Assembly: GCA_016617855.1 (NCBI GenBank)
Contig: JAECUM010012941.1
Span: forward strand, 1 to 64,000
Source: Megalonaias nervosa
Taxonomy: Eukaryota > Mollusca > Bivalvia > Unionida > Unionidae
DNA: 64,000 nucleotides
Reading direction: 5' to 3'
The notes under the pieces: generated by a model
The model's database searches: none
Seen by the model: the letters and a program-made list of their open reading frames with translations, nothing else
What the model was told of the DNA's origin: nothing
In this document: positions 12,722-23,807 of the stretch, piece after piece
Position numbering within the stretch: position 1 is the stretch's first letter
Layout: each line of letters starts with the position of its first letter
Position numbers and translations under genes: made by a program

Positions 12722-12910
12722 TCATACTTGTTTGTTCCTAGAAATTGCGGCGCCTACTAATTGCGTATACACATCCGATTCCAGGAATCGAGGATAGGAA
12801 TCTTTTTCCATAAGTAACTGGATCCGTTTCTGAGCGGTACAAAATGTATCTGCAGTGGGATGCGCTAGATCAACTTCTGTTAACAACCTTGTTTTCGAGT
12901 CCAGATTGAT
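12722..12910 (-). CDS. RGS gene, terminal coding exon (end of the RGS domain and stop)
   Basis: The exon is preceded on the minus strand by a TTTACAG acceptor (intron side 12911-12917). It reads 62 codons in phase 0 to a TGA at 12722-12724. It begins INLDSKTR and contains the RGS hallmark MEKDSYPRFLESDVY after AQKRIQLL, which is the last helical part of the ~120-residue RGS domain. RGS domains act as GTPase-activating proteins for G-alpha subunits, so this exon supplies part of the G-alpha contact surface. The phase-0 acceptor fits the phase-0 donor of 14414-14577 exactly. About ten residues (AAISRNKQV) follow the domain, so the RGS domain is C-terminal as in RGS3-like proteins. The exon is intact. 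Confidence 0.93.
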   Translation of the reverse strand: MNLDSKTRLLTEVDLAHPTADTFCTAQKRIQLLMEKDSYPRFLESDVYTQLVGAAISRNKQV

Positions 12911-14413
12911 CTGTAAATATGAATTAAAGACGACTTGTTGACACTAAAAATTTCATTATTTTTAAACATGAACGCTAAATTTTGCACTTTGGTGGCAATA
13001 CATAATTTTTTTACATATAACTAAGATCTCTGTTTCCGTTCAGTAAATTGTTTATTTTCCAAGTATCCCTCCCCGTAACCCCTGTCAAATGCACCATAGG
13101 TTTAAATTTCCAAATTTCCTCAGATGCTGTCGTGATTGTTAAGGTAAATCTTGCTACTAAAACAGAAGGGGTGTGTGGGTGTGTGAAGGAATTGTAGTCA
13201 TGATTGAATCTAAATGACCGAAAATAATAAATACCAGTAAACCACCGTGTCCAAAAAGCAAATTATGATTCGTGATTGGCAAATATACGAAACTGCGACA
13301 ATGATGAAAGAACGGATTGTTTTCTCTTTGGCGTTGAACCTTCTGGAGTAAGAAAGAAACTATAACGGGTTTTGTTATTTTTGTTATTGTTGTTGTTGTT
13401 ATGGGTTTAGCGCCATTTTTCAGAACATGATAGGATATACATGACGGCCAGTATGTTTGGTGGAAGAAGAAACCAGAAAGAACCACCAACCCACGGGAAG
13501 CCACTGGCAAGCTTTATCACATACCCACATTGACCGAGCCCAAGACTGGAACTCACGTGGACAAGGGGGTGAGACGTCAGTGATTCCATGTATTTACGTT
13601 TTGTAAGAACAAGTAATTGCAAACTAAAAAGCCCAAATTGAAAACTTAAGAGAAAGTCTTATTTAAAATTTGATTTAGTTCTTTAAAAAATTCTAATTAT
13701 GTCATCTGTATATGTATACAAACTTAACTACCAAGTCTCATTTTTTGTTAACAATGTTATTTTAACAAAAAGAAACCTATGTCCTCAATGTTTAAAATAT
13801 ATAGCACAAAAAAAGAAACAAAACAAGAAAATATAGTCAGGTTACCTCGATGTGTATACAAACAAGCTTACCAGATTGTATTTGTTTATAGTGAGTAGTT
13901 TTGTTTTCGCAATCGTAATAATAGGCTTCCCAGGATTGAGTTCGTTTCTTCATTATGTTGAAAGACGTATTTGATAAGTTCCGTAACGTCACACTCGACT
14001 GAAGTACCTCTTCGCTATTTACAAAATTTAAATCTTTTTCCAACGCAGACTCAAAATTATGCGGTCAGAAACACAGAAGACTTCACAGCATAATGTGGAG
14101 TGCAAGCCATACGCATTAGAATAATAATAGTATAAACTCCCCCCCGCCCATTACCCCCCTCCCCCTCTCTCTCTCTCACACACACACACATGAAAACAGG
14201 CCTGGAATTTGTTTAATAACAGAAGTCAGATTATTTTGAGGTCCATATAAAAAAATCTCAACATCATTAAAAATGCTACAGTTATTTTACAACACTTTTG
14301 AAAATACTTATATCATGGATATGATTCTTATAACCTCTAGAAGCGATCTTTTAATTACCGCAACTTAAAAACACTGTCTGAATCTACAGAATTTAAGACA
14401 GATATTAACTTAC
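12911..14413 (-). other. RGS intron (1.5 kb) holding a SINE and an unused ORF
   Basis: Bounded by a GTAAGT donor (14413-14408) and a TTTACAG acceptor ending at 12911. It contains SINE family 2 (13394-13590), short C/CT/CA runs near 14141-14190 and a 69-codon open frame at 13837-14043 that is not needed for the RGS domain. Confidence 0.85.
13394..13590 (-). mobile_element. SINE family 2, copy A (minus strand, 5'-truncated or diverged)
   Basis: It aligns with 35124-35357 in the same orientation. Shared blocks include GGGTTTAGCGCCATTTTTCAG / GGGTTTAACGCCATTTTCAG, GGCCAGTAT, GTGGAAGAAGAAACC, ACCACC(A/G)ACCCACGGGAA, TGGCAAGCTTT(A/C)TCACATAC and CCGAGCC. Read on the minus strand, the 3' end is a ...GGCGCTAAACCCATAAC tail followed by (AAC)n, typical of SINE tails. 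Confidence 0.75.
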
Positions 14414-14577
14414 TTCCTTTGGTGCTTTGATAGCAATGTACTCAAAGAAAATCTGTTGTGCCCTCTCCACAATTTGACTGGATTTAGTTGATTTGAACTC
14501 TTCACAAGCAATCCAGAAATCCAGATTGTCTTCACTGTATTCAGATTTAAGAAATTCCCGGAACAGTTTCAAACCAA
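14414..14577 (-). CDS. RGS gene, exon with the core of the RGS domain
   Basis: A 164-bp exon (phase 1 in, phase 0 out) bounded by ATTTCAG and GTAAGT. It encodes GLKLFREFLKSEYSEDNLDF, then WIACEEFKS and ...FFEYIAIKAPKE. This is the diagnostic first half of an RGS box, including the conserved Asn of SEDNL, which in RGS4-type proteins contacts the G-alpha switch region. The wording is closest to R4-subfamily proteins such as RGS3 (FREFLK.E.SE.NL.FW.ACE.FK). The biochemical role inferred from the family is GAP activity on Gi/Gq-type alpha subunits at the plasma membrane. The 3' splice site is preceded directly by an ATT microsatellite instead of an ordinary pyrimidine tract. Confidence 0.95.
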
Positions 14578-14580
14578 CTG

Positions 14581-14581
14581 A

Positions 14582-14613
<32 letters not shown>
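14581..14613. repeat. AAT microsatellite abutting the RGS splice acceptor
   Basis: About eleven AAT units on the plus strand, so that the transcript reads (ATT)n directly before TTTCAG. Length change here would alter the acceptor's pyrimidine tract. Confidence 0.95.
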
Positions 14614-14616
<3 letters not shown>

Positions 14617-15399
14617 TAGTGTAGGCCACCGGACCAAATACATATTGCTTGATATGTAGTACACCATGTCACAGAAGACATATATACAAATAAACTCAGC
14701 TAAATTTGACACTAACAGACTTTTATTATTTTTATCTATATGTGAGTAGTATGTTTGGATGAGTAGATTTCTGTAAATATTCAAGTTATATAATTCTTCC
14801 ATAGTCCAGCATAATTAAGACACGTCACAATAAAGTGAAACTCGTTCTCTATTAAAGTGATAACTCGTTCTTTATATTTGTGTTAAAATATCAGATGCAG
14901 CCTATTTTCATAGCGAATATATTCATACCTTCCTGTCTTTGCTCCAACTGGCAAATTTCCTGCTCTTAGCAAGCAAATTAAATTACGTAAATACGTCAGG
15001 CGTGGATCACAGAAAAAAAATTTTGCCGTATAAAGTCACCTTTAATACACTTATTTTAAAAAGTAATCGCTCTGTTCCACTTAATATCTTCAGTCAGTTC
15101 CTGCATGGAAATATATTTGCATCGCTGTATAGGTATTTCCATAAACAGTCGATCATCAGTAACACCAAGTCTCAACCAAACATTATCATATTCGTATTTT
15201 AATAATATCATTTTTTACGTTATTTGTCCAACAATTACAGTTTTCACCCCATTTCACCTGGAGATTGTAACACTGTTTTGGTAATGTTGGCATATTTAAA
15301 GTACGAAACCAGTACTTAAAAACTTAATTTTTTTCGAGTGCATTCTTATTAATTCTTTAAAAATGTGGTGTGTTCATTGACATCCCCAGTATAAATTTA

Positions 15400-16440
15400 C
15401 AAAACTCAATGTGAATCTTTTCTATATCAGGTGCTTCAAGAAAGCTCCATATTTCGCATCCATAATTCAAAATAGGCTAAACTTTTGTATTAAATATGTG
15501 AAACAAGGTATGCACAGTTAATCTGCAAAATCAACATAGTCTACTCTTCAGTGTGTGTATAGATTTTTCTCTGCTTGACAGGCTTTTGGTCTCGACACCT
15601 AAACCAAAACGTTTTGAGAAGAACATGCAGCCAACAAATTTATAATAGTGTTCAGTTGTAATTTTTTTAAACCATATTATTTCTCATACCAAAGGAGATA
15701 ACCTCACTTACGGAATCCGAGAACTCGTATTTTTCAACGATTAACAGATAGTTTCCATCCAAAGCTAAACCCTCTCAATATATACGTATTTAAAAATTGT
15801 CTGGACAAGAAACACTGTATCCTAGGATAGTATTAAATCATCAGCATGCAAAAAAAAAAAAAAAAAAAAAAACAACAAACACGTCTATTGTTTCTGGTGA
15901 TATCCCCCCCCCCCTCCGAAACAATCAGCCATAGTACTCTGAAAATCTTTAGGAACAAAACAAATACTAACGGAGGTAAAATATATCCTTGCCCTACTCC
16001 ACTTTGCCAATCAAAAGCATTGCTACGACAATTAAATTTAACAAAAGCATTAACATCTTTACAGAATGCTTCAATCATCTGTAACGTTTTTTGTCCCTTA
16101 TATTATATTATCAAAGGTAATGGTATAAAATACTCGATCAAAAACCGTTTCAAAATATATATGGTGGCACAAAATCTTCTTCGCACTTTCCTCATATATT
16201 TGCTTATTAATGAGTATAGTATGAACATATTGTCAACTGTTGCGTATCCAGACCTGAAGCTAGCCAGTTACTTCCCTAGAAAATCATGTTTTGCTATCTA
16301 GTCATGTATTCGGTTCTTCACAAAAGTTGTAAATACTTATCTAAGACTGACAAGAAACTTATTCCTCTATAGTTTGGATGGGTTATTTGTATTATTTGTC
16401 TTTGAAAAGTGGAGTCATTATTGCTGTGGAACAACTTCGA
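15400..16440 (-). pseudogene. Reverse-transcriptase fragment of a LINE (minus strand)
   Basis: Reading the minus strand across several frames gives recognisable RT blocks in order: NYRGISLLSVLDK (near 16350-16400), a FNCRSNAFDWQSGVGQG block with the LPPLVFVLFL motif (within 15833-16078) and a HADDLILS motif (near 15825-15848) carrying the catalytic ADD. The frame changes at a run of about 21 T (A on the plus strand, 15848-15869), which separates the palm block from the ADD motif. Stops and shifts are frequent, so the copy is dead. The lower-coordinate tail matches the region after the RT palm. Clade not assigned. Confidence 0.8.
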
Positions 16441-16504
16441 ACAAAATAACTAATATGAAATAAATTAGTAAATAACCGATTTAAGTATTGCAGTAATAGC
16501 TAAG

Positions 16505-16990
16505 CAGGGGTGCAAATATTTACGGTGGGAACAGTGGATGCTAATATGTACGGTGGGAACAGTGGATGCAAATATTTACGGTGGGAACAGTGGATGCTAA
16601 TATTTACGGTGGGAACAGTGGATGATATTATTGACGGTAGGAACAGTGGATGCTAATATTTACAGTAGGAACAAGGGATACTAATATTTACGGCAAGAAC
16701 TGGGGATGCTAATATTTACGGCAAGAACAGGGGATGTTACTATTTACGGTGGAAACAGTGGATGCTACTATTTACGGTGGGAACAGGGTATACTAATATT
16801 TACGGCAAGAACAGGGGATGCTAATATTTACGGAAAGAACAGGGGATGCTACTATTTACGGTGGGAACAGTGGATGCTACTATTTACGGTAGGAACATGG
16901 GATACTAATATTTACGTTAGGAACAGGGAATGCTATAATTTACGGTAGGAACTGGGGATACTATTATTACGGTAGGAACAGGGTAACCTA
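16505..16990. repeat. Minisatellite, 28-bp unit, about 17 copies (block 1)
   Basis: The unit is GGATGCTAATATTTACGGTG + GGAACAGT with variants (TACTATTTACGG, CAAGAACAGGGGATG). Block 2 of the same unit lies at 18838-19450. The plus-strand ORF at 16706-16948 (repeated GCYYLRWEQ) is repeat translation. Confidence 0.92.
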
Positions 16991-16992
16991 TA

Positions 16993-17117
16993 GGTTACTG
17001 CATTTGTATGGGAAAATATGAACGAGTTTTTCGGATGGATATACTGCACGACCTTGGGAGTGCAGTATATCCATCCGACAAAACGAGTTCATATTTTCTC
17101 ATACAAATGCAGTAACC
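16993..17117. repeat. Long hairpin, about 56-bp arms, 12-base loop
   Basis: GGTTACTGCATTTGTATGGG... at 16993 is mirrored by ...CTCATACAAATGCAGTAACC ending at 17117, with three or four mismatches. The loop is around CGACCTTGGGAG. It sits exactly between minisatellite block 1 and the TIR-bounded segment at 17121, suggesting it is part of an inserted fold-back element. Confidence 0.85.
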
Positions 17118-17120
17118 TTT

Positions 17121-18838
17121 TTATTATATGCTCATTTTCTTATTCTACCTAAGGCTTAATTATATAAACAAAATAACACTACAAGAAACAAAGTAACTGA
17201 ATTTATGCTGTGTTCCAAACTAAATACACAACCGCAGATTCATCAGTATACAACAACATTATTATGCGTACATAACTCCTCCCAGATAAATTTGAACTTA
17301 GTCGTGCGGTAGACATCACTTTCGAAAGAAAATGGCGTTTTGGTCTACTTAAAATTGAAATTTAGAGTCATATTGTGAATGAATGTGTATTGCAACAACT
17401 TTTCCATTTAGTCTGGAATGAATAGATTTTTGTATTTTTGTCGATTCTACCAAATTTCGTGATAATGACTGGATTTATCTATGTCAATTCTACATGAAGT
17501 ACGTCTGATTTCAACAGCAAGGGAGCAGCTTGTTGACGTCTGCAAGTGTTTCTGTTCTGTTACTTAATGTTTCAAATAATAATGGGGAAAAATATGAAGT
17601 CTTTCAATTGTAATTATCAAAAAGACGCTATGGAATATAATGTTTATTTCATTTTGAGTGCAGTAAGGATATAATTGTACTTGGAATGTAGTCAAAATTA
17701 CAGCACTCTACAGTTTCCTATTTTGCATAGGGTTAGAATTTTAAAGAAAAAAAATTTCCCCGGGTTTCCTCACTAGTTATACTGACTATTTAAAAAAGAC
17801 CTTGTATATCTTAGGTATTGTTCAAAGAACCTTCAATTATTTTCGTGTATGATTGATGGGTGTAATATGGGTTATAGAGTATACAGCTTGGACTTACTCC
17901 AGATGTTCACCTTTCAAAAAAGTGCTAGCTCCACTTGGTCATTTTCACTTGCTGAACTTCAGAGGTAAATTGTAAAAAAAAAAAGAGCTGATAACTTTTT
18001 TTTACATTTTATATATTTGATAATTCATTCATTGCACCTTCAGAAGCTGGTAATGTCTAGTCTGGCAAAATTCATTTTCCCTATTTTAGTAGGTGCTAAG
18101 GATAGTGTACTTTAGACAAATTCAGGCTGATTTTTGGAGCACAAGGGCCAGTCATTTTAGTTAGCAGTGTGCTAAGATCATTTACAATTTCCAAAAGTAC
18201 AATATCCAAAGAAATGTCAGCCACATTACATCAAAGTAGCATAGAAAGATGCCAACATTCTCTCCAACGTGCATGTTTTAAATGCAAACAACTTCACCTT
18301 ACATACGTCACTCTCTCAAAAGTACATAATAACTGGTGAGCGCCCCCATAATCAAGCTTTAGAACCTGTGACATAGCTCATGTAATTCGGATTTGCAGAA
18401 CTAAGAAAGTACATTTTGAGAAAATTCAGGATGTAAAACTGTAAATATATTTTTTGCCATTCTTATTATCAGCTAAAGAAGACACGTTTATGCCTTGTCA
18501 CTTGCGTGTTATTTGTAGGGACCCAGACCTGTCTGGCGTCTATCTCTAGCCTAAATCCGAAACACTGTATCAAAAACAGTTAACGCGGAATGTGGCAAAA
18601 CAGCTGGTATGTGGCAGTCCACGAAACATCTTCTTTAGTTCGTTCAGAAACAAATTTAATCAACCAAAACGTAAAGCGTCTACTACGTGAGTGTACATGT
18701 TTTGTTTACAAAGTAGTTCCTAATACACTACTGGGCACACGTGAGTGCAATATGAAGTATACATGAGTGCAATATCGTAAAATATTATACGATTCTGACA
18801 ACGTAAAGTTAACGGAGAAAAAATGAGCATATAATAAT
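17121..18838. mobile_element. Candidate non-autonomous TIR element (1.7 kb) inside a minisatellite
   Basis: TTATTATATGCTCATTTT near the left edge (17121-17140) is the inverse of AAAATGAGCATATAATAA at the right edge (18818-18838), an 18-bp terminal inverted repeat. Minisatellite units resume right after the right edge, and the left edge joins the long hairpin. No transposase frame is seen. Target duplication is obscured by AT-rich flanks. It could alternatively be a spacer of the satellite array. Confidence 0.5.
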
Positions 18839-19450
18839 AATATTTACGTTAGGAACAGGGAATGCTATAATTTACGTTAGGAACAGGGGATACTAATATT
18901 ACGGTAGGAACAGGGGATACTAATATTTACATAGAGAAGAGGGGGAAGACACGTTTATGCTAATATTTGGCGTCTATCTCTAGTAGGAAAAAACAGGGGA
19001 ATGTGGCTGGTATAGTCCATCTTCTTTAGTTCGTTCAGGTAAAGCGTCTACTACGTGAGTGTACATGGGTAGTTCCTAATACACTACTTAGTGCAATATG
19101 AAGTATAGGTGCAATATCGGAACAACGGGGATAGCATAATATTTACGTTAGGAACAGGGAATGATAATACGTTATACTAATATTACGGCAGGGGATACTA
19201 ATATTTACGGCAAGAACAGGGAATGATATAAGCTACTATATTTACGGCAGGATAGGAACAATGGCATATAATCTACGGTAGGAACAGGGGATACTAATAT
19301 TACGATAGGAACAGGGCATGTTATTATTTACAGTAGGAAGATGGGTTGCTATTATTTACGGTACGAAAAAGGGATGTTAATATTGACCGTAAGAAAAGCG
19401 GATGAATTATTTACGGCGTGAAAAGCGGATGTTAGTATTTTTGGTAGGAA
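18838..19450. repeat. Minisatellite block 2, interleaved with shreds of the neighbouring element
   Basis: 28-bp units like those of block 1 fill 18838-18935 and 19135-19450. Between about 18941 and 19135 the sequence is an abridged copy of 18478-18785. The blocks GAAGACACGTTTATGC, GGCGTCTATCTCTAG, TCTTCTTTAGTTCGTTCAG, AAAGCGTCTACTACGTGAG and TAGTTCCTAATACACTACT appear in the same order with the DNA between them missing and minisatellite bits at the joints. Confidence 0.85.
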
Positions 19451-19519
19451 CAGGATGCTTGAAAACCGTACATGCATGAGTGTGTCTCTTCCCTCGTTTT
19501 TATAATGTATTCTTAATAT

Positions 19520-19581
19520 TAAATATTATTATTATTAATATTGATACTACTACTACTACTACTAATAATAATAATAATATC

Positions 19582-19622
<41 letters not shown>

Positions 19623-19627
19623 TATTA

Positions 19628-19673
<46 letters not shown>
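19520..19673. repeat. TTA/ACT trinucleotide microsatellite
   Basis: Runs of ATT, ACT, AAT and then about 35 TTA units. The plus-strand ORF of poly Tyr/Leu/Ile across it is not a gene. Confidence 0.95.
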
Positions 19674-19679
19674 TTGTGA

Positions 19680-21080
19680 TATCTATGCCTCCCTAAGTCA
19701 ATAATCCAAGTCGCCTGACCATGTATTCTTAAGACATTTTGACGTTTTAAGCTAGAAACTCAAGCGATCTGCTTAAAGTACAAAAACAAAATTTAGCTAA
19801 ATTTTTAAATTCTGTACCATTGATTACAATTAAGTTTTGGAAAATGGAATGTATCTATTAATACTGCAGCACCCTCTCTACATGACTTCTTGCTGTAAGT
19901 ATGTACATCTTACAGAAGAAAGAGTAAAAACAAGAGTGCCAAAGAATCATGCGTTACCATAAGAGAAGAAACGAAACATAAATAATAAAAATTTGGACAT
20001 AAAATGAAAAACTGCGCGATCTGTTGTTTTAAAGAAAGATAGTGTGAGCAAAATAGTAATATTCTGAGGAGGCCACTCCCATTTGTACGATGCCCAAGGG
20101 GTCTGCCACACTGCACGACGGTCTGGGAAAATTACGTATAAAAACTGGCTTTAATCTGAATCTGTACGAGTGAAAGACGGTGCACGTGTATTTTCACCCT
20201 GGTTGGTTGTTTACTATACGGACGTAGGGGATTATACACAGTTGATGTTCAATTTTGTGGAAGATGACCAATGTAGCATCTTAGCGTCTATCTTCAAGGG
20301 ATCAGCAATCTCATTTTTCGATGTCTGTTACACTCGTACTTTGTGAGTATTTTTTCTGACCAACCAAACTGCTATGGACAGACTTTTTCAAGTATTGTTG
20401 GATGTTTGAATTTGCGTATGTGCTACTGACGGAAGAGGTGATTTCAAGTTGAGGTCCAACGCTTTTACACTTTTCTTTTGTTTGTTATTATTTGGAAGAG
20501 CCAAGAGTGAAATTGGCATTAATTCTTATCCCTGTTATGGGTGGTTCCAGTCGACGTTTGTAGCTGGCATGTACACAAACGTATTTAGCATGATTTGCTG
20601 TTGCTAATTTCCAGCTACGTAAAGTACATAGAGTCAAATTCCTAGCTTTAGTTCAGAAAGAAGACATCCCCGAATAGTATGATGGAAACGTGAACATATG
20701 GTGAGAAGGCTTCTGTAAGGAATATACGAACTGACTGAAAATGTGTTGCATTGTTGCTTTATATTAGAGAAGGAAGAGTCTAGAGTTGAGCACCGTAAAA
20801 AACGAAAGAGACGACCGGTCTGATTGTATTAACCCTAGTTCATGCACTTGCTGTCAGGCGTCTCCATGTAACAGTACCAAATTAAGAATTTTGTCACTGT
20901 CTTGAAAATACAAGAGTAAAGCGATATGGTCAATAGCGCTATAGTCAGTGCAGACAACTGTTCCGCAGCAATCGCGGTGCACAAGCATTTGTCTCGAACT
21001 CTCGTATAAAGTAAACTTGGTAAGGTCTGAATGTAGAAAACAAGGTCGAGAACAGCAAGGCTAAAATCCCGCGGCACCAG
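19680..21080. other. Intronic DNA, nothing recognised
   Basis: The ORFs at 19910-20116 and 20835-21146 (minus) have no domain and no splice context compatible with the RGS exons. Confidence 0.4.
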
Positions 21081-21084
21081 AACA

Positions 21085-21690
21085 TGAATACGTATCACAT
21101 GATAGAGTATGGAATGCCATCCATAAAACCTTGTATGCATGTCCATTTAAAAGAACAGGTAAGAACAGTATACATGATAGAGTATAGGAGGCCATGTGTA
21201 AGAACCGTTAGACATGATAGAGTATTGGAGGTCATGTTTAAAAACATATATAGGCATAATAGAATAGGAAGGACACATGTAAAAACTGGTAGACATGATA
21301 GAGTACAGGAGGCGATCTGTAAGATCTTGTAAACAAGATAGGAGGTCATGTGTATAAACAGACAGACTTGACAGAGCATAGCAGGCCATGCGTACGAACA
21401 GGTAGACATAATAGGGTATAGGAGGACATGTGTGTGAACACATAGACATGATAGCGTATAGGAGGCCATTTTAGCCCCTAGGAGCACATGTATAAGAAAA
21501 TTTAGACATTACAGAATATAAGAGATCATGTGGAAGAACTGGTACAAGGAACTGGGAGACATGAAAGAGTTTAGGAGGCCATGCATAAGAACTGGTGGAC
21601 ATGATAGAGTATAGAAGACTAGTCGTAAGAACAGGTAGACATGATAAAGTATAGGAGGCTACTGTAAGAACTGGTAAATATGGCAGATTA
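21085..21690. repeat. Minisatellite, 40-bp unit, about 15 copies
   Basis: The unit is AGAACAGGTAGACATGATAG + AGTATAGGAGGCCATGTGTA, with substitutions in most copies. Because 40 is not a multiple of 3, overlapping minus-strand ORFs (21095-21487, 21147-21449, 21471-21701) show the same repeated phrase (LSCLPVLT / YSIMSTSSY) in shifting frames. These are not genes. Confidence 0.93.
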
Positions 21691-21977
21691 GAGGCGGCCA
21701 TACGTAATAACTGTCATTCAATGAAAAACAAAAAAATCACTACATAGCATAAATAGATATAGGAGTACGTCCAACGCTAGAAACAAAATAACAAAGGACA
21801 GTGCACCAGCCAATGGAACTCGTAAAGATTTTGAATAAGAAAATTAAAAGAAACCAACAATTGAAACCATCGTAGAAGGAGCTTTGGAAGTAACAGGTCA
21901 CTGCGTTTATGTGCCGTGATAAAACGAGTTATTGCACTTAAAAATGCAACACCTACACAAAAAGCAGCCGTCCTATA

Positions 21978-22228
21978 CAGTGGCGTCACTAGGGTTGGTG
22001 TCACCTAATGCGTTAACTCATGGTGTCACCCCCATAGACCTCCTTCCTGCACAAAAATTCAAAAATTTTATAGACAGTCATGTGCAGTAACTCATGGTGT
22101 CACCCCCATGGACCCCCTTCCTGCACAAAAATTCAAAACTTTTAAAGACAGTCATTTTGGTGTCACCCCCTCTGATGGTGTCAGCCGGTGCAGTCCGCAT
22201 CCCCCGCACCCCCCTAGTGACGCCACTG
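21978..22228. mobile_element. hAT-type MITE, 251 bp, with perfect 8-bp target duplication
   Basis: The ends CAGTGGCGTCACTAGGG (21978-21994) and CCCTAGTGACGCCACTG (22212-22228) are a 17-bp perfect inverted repeat. The 8 bases GTCCTATA flank both sides (21970-21977 and 22229-22236), the 8-bp target duplication expected of hAT transposases. The interior is a partial tandem duplication of a GGTGTCACCCCCATGGACC... block, with no coding capacity. It is non-autonomous and young enough to keep perfect ends. Confidence 0.93.
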
Positions 22229-22539
22229 GTCCTATAGACAATACTATAGCAAATCCTTTAGATCTAAGGCCAAGAGACGCGGCCCAATCTCAGCTAAAAG
22301 TCTCTTAAAATACCATTAAGGGCATCATAGAAACCCCTGTGCCAAAATCCACTACATTCTATAAAATGATCGTATCGGCTTTTTGTCCCTTGCTTGCGGC
22401 GATGCATCGGATGTTGCAACACCTACATGTGATGCATTTGTAGCCATTTAAAATCAACTGCAGATTATAGTTCCCCTGAAACTGAATCAGTGATACGCGT
22501 AACCCAAAGAAATCAAAGAAAAACCAAAAAGAAATAAAA

Positions 22540-22915
22540 CATACTTTGCTCTCTAACAGGGAATTTACCTTGCTCTCCTACAGAACTTATATTGCTCTAT
22601 AATGTAGAATTTACCTAGTTCTCTAATCCAGTTTATCTAAGTCTATAACATAATTTACCTTTCTCTCTAAAGTATACCTTACCTATTTCTCTAAAACAAT
22701 TCACCTGGGTCTATAACATAATTTACTATGCTCTCTAGGTTACAATTTATCTTGCTCTCTAACAGAATTTTTCTTGCTCTTGCACTGAGAATTCAACTGG
22801 CTTTCTGATGTACAATTTACCTTGCACTAATAACCTTGCTCTTTAAAATAATTTACCTTGGTCTCTAACATAATTTGTCTTGATCTCTGAAACAGAATTT
22901 GCATGCTCTTTAGCA
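22540..22915. repeat. Irregular tandem repeat of about 20-25 bp (AATTTACCTTGCTCTCTAA type)
   Basis: Phrases such as AATTTACCTTGCTCTCTAAC, GGTCTATAACATAATTTACC and CTTGCTCTCTAACAGAATTT recur about 15 times with uneven spacing. They lie within the large RGS intron. Confidence 0.75.
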
Positions 22916-23275
22916 AATGATATTGTTCGCTCAGAGCTTAAAAAGCTAAACCAAAAAGAGCATCATTGTAACGAGCATAACAGGAAAGACAGTGATCTGT
23001 GCCGTTTGGAGTTCTAAACTCTATCTTATCCAAAGATTTGTCATTAAATTCTTAGATGATGCAGAACATTTTGAAAAGTCGTGAGTAATTTAAAAAGGCC
23101 AGGTGTCGATAGTTATGAAGGTCTGAAATTGAACAATAAATACATTAGCCATCTAAGGAATAGAGAAACTGATACCTCTTTTGGGGAATACATTTACTTT
23201 CACAATACTAAGCGCCCCCCACCCCCACCCCCCTTCTCAACACATTGATTATATTCTTTAAACAAAAATGGATAC

Positions 23276-23430
23276 CCTTATCAAAAAGTAAGGATTCGAA
23301 CGATTTGGACCATTCCAGTGCCTCAGATCTGGAAATTTTCCTCGCTTGCATTTTTAATGTCGATTCTTCAAGACATGAGTCAGTGTTTCGTCTCCTCAGA
23401 GCTTTTAGCTTTCGTTTCACGCAACTTGCT
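23276..23430 (-). CDS. RGS gene, exon leading into the RGS domain
   Basis: A 155-bp exon (phase 2 in, phase 1 out). The acceptor is a strong TTTATTTTTCAG just above 23430 and the donor is G|GTATCC at 23276/23275. It encodes a basic stretch (CVKRKLKALRRRN), a linker and SEALEWSKSFESLLFDK, the start of the RGS fold. The basic RRRN segment followed by EAL.W..S...LL closely resembles the region just before the RGS box in RGS3. Joining to 14414-14577 restores Asp-Lys-Val-Gly-Leu across the junction, as expected. The basic/amphipathic segment is the part that in R4 proteins favours membrane association (family knowledge). Confidence 0.92.
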
Positions 23431-23729
23431 CTGAAAAATAAACGTGCGTAATCATTTTGTATTTTACCATAGTGATCATTAACACTTAAGTTTGTTGATC
23501 GAAACAGAAAGACATGTATGTTTCTCTAAACAGACAACAGTAACACTTGTGATCATTTCTTTTCTACAAGCTCAACTCACGGCCTTATTTTAAGTCCATG
23601 TTAGTTTAGAACTTCGTAAATATGTATATTAATGAATGCGATACAAATGGAAAAGTTGCATGCCTATACAAACATGCAATGCTGAAAATTATTTTTAAAA
23701 TGGTAGCTAATATTGTATAGAATTTACGG

Positions 23730-23807
<78 letters not shown>

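Larger units (their letters stand above)
14578..23275 (-). other. Large RGS intron (8.7 kb)
   Basis: The boundaries follow from the phase-1 donor after 23276 (G|GTATCC) and the acceptor at 14578-14584. The intron is packed with repeats: the ATT tract, a LINE fragment, two minisatellite blocks, a TIR segment, a 40-bp minisatellite, a MITE and a CTCTAA-type repeat. The stretches 14615-15280, 19680-21080 and 22920-23275 show nothing nameable. Confidence 0.85.

Noticed and set aside
12426..12760. ORFs with poly Cys-Val or Thr-His runs (also 28941-29147, 48441-48635, 53209-53613)
   Set aside because: They are translations of CA/GT microsatellites.
13837..14043. Minus-strand 69-codon frame with good donor, looking like the next RGS exon (NLSNTSFNIMKKR resembles an RGS helix)
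   Set aside because: The exon at 12722-12910 carries the true RGS continuation in the right phase with MEKDSYPRFL; the 13837 frame lacks that hallmark and has no phase-0 canonical acceptor.
21095..21701. Overlapping minus-strand ORFs with repeated 13-residue phrases
   Set aside because: They read a 40-bp minisatellite in shifting frames; no start context or domain.
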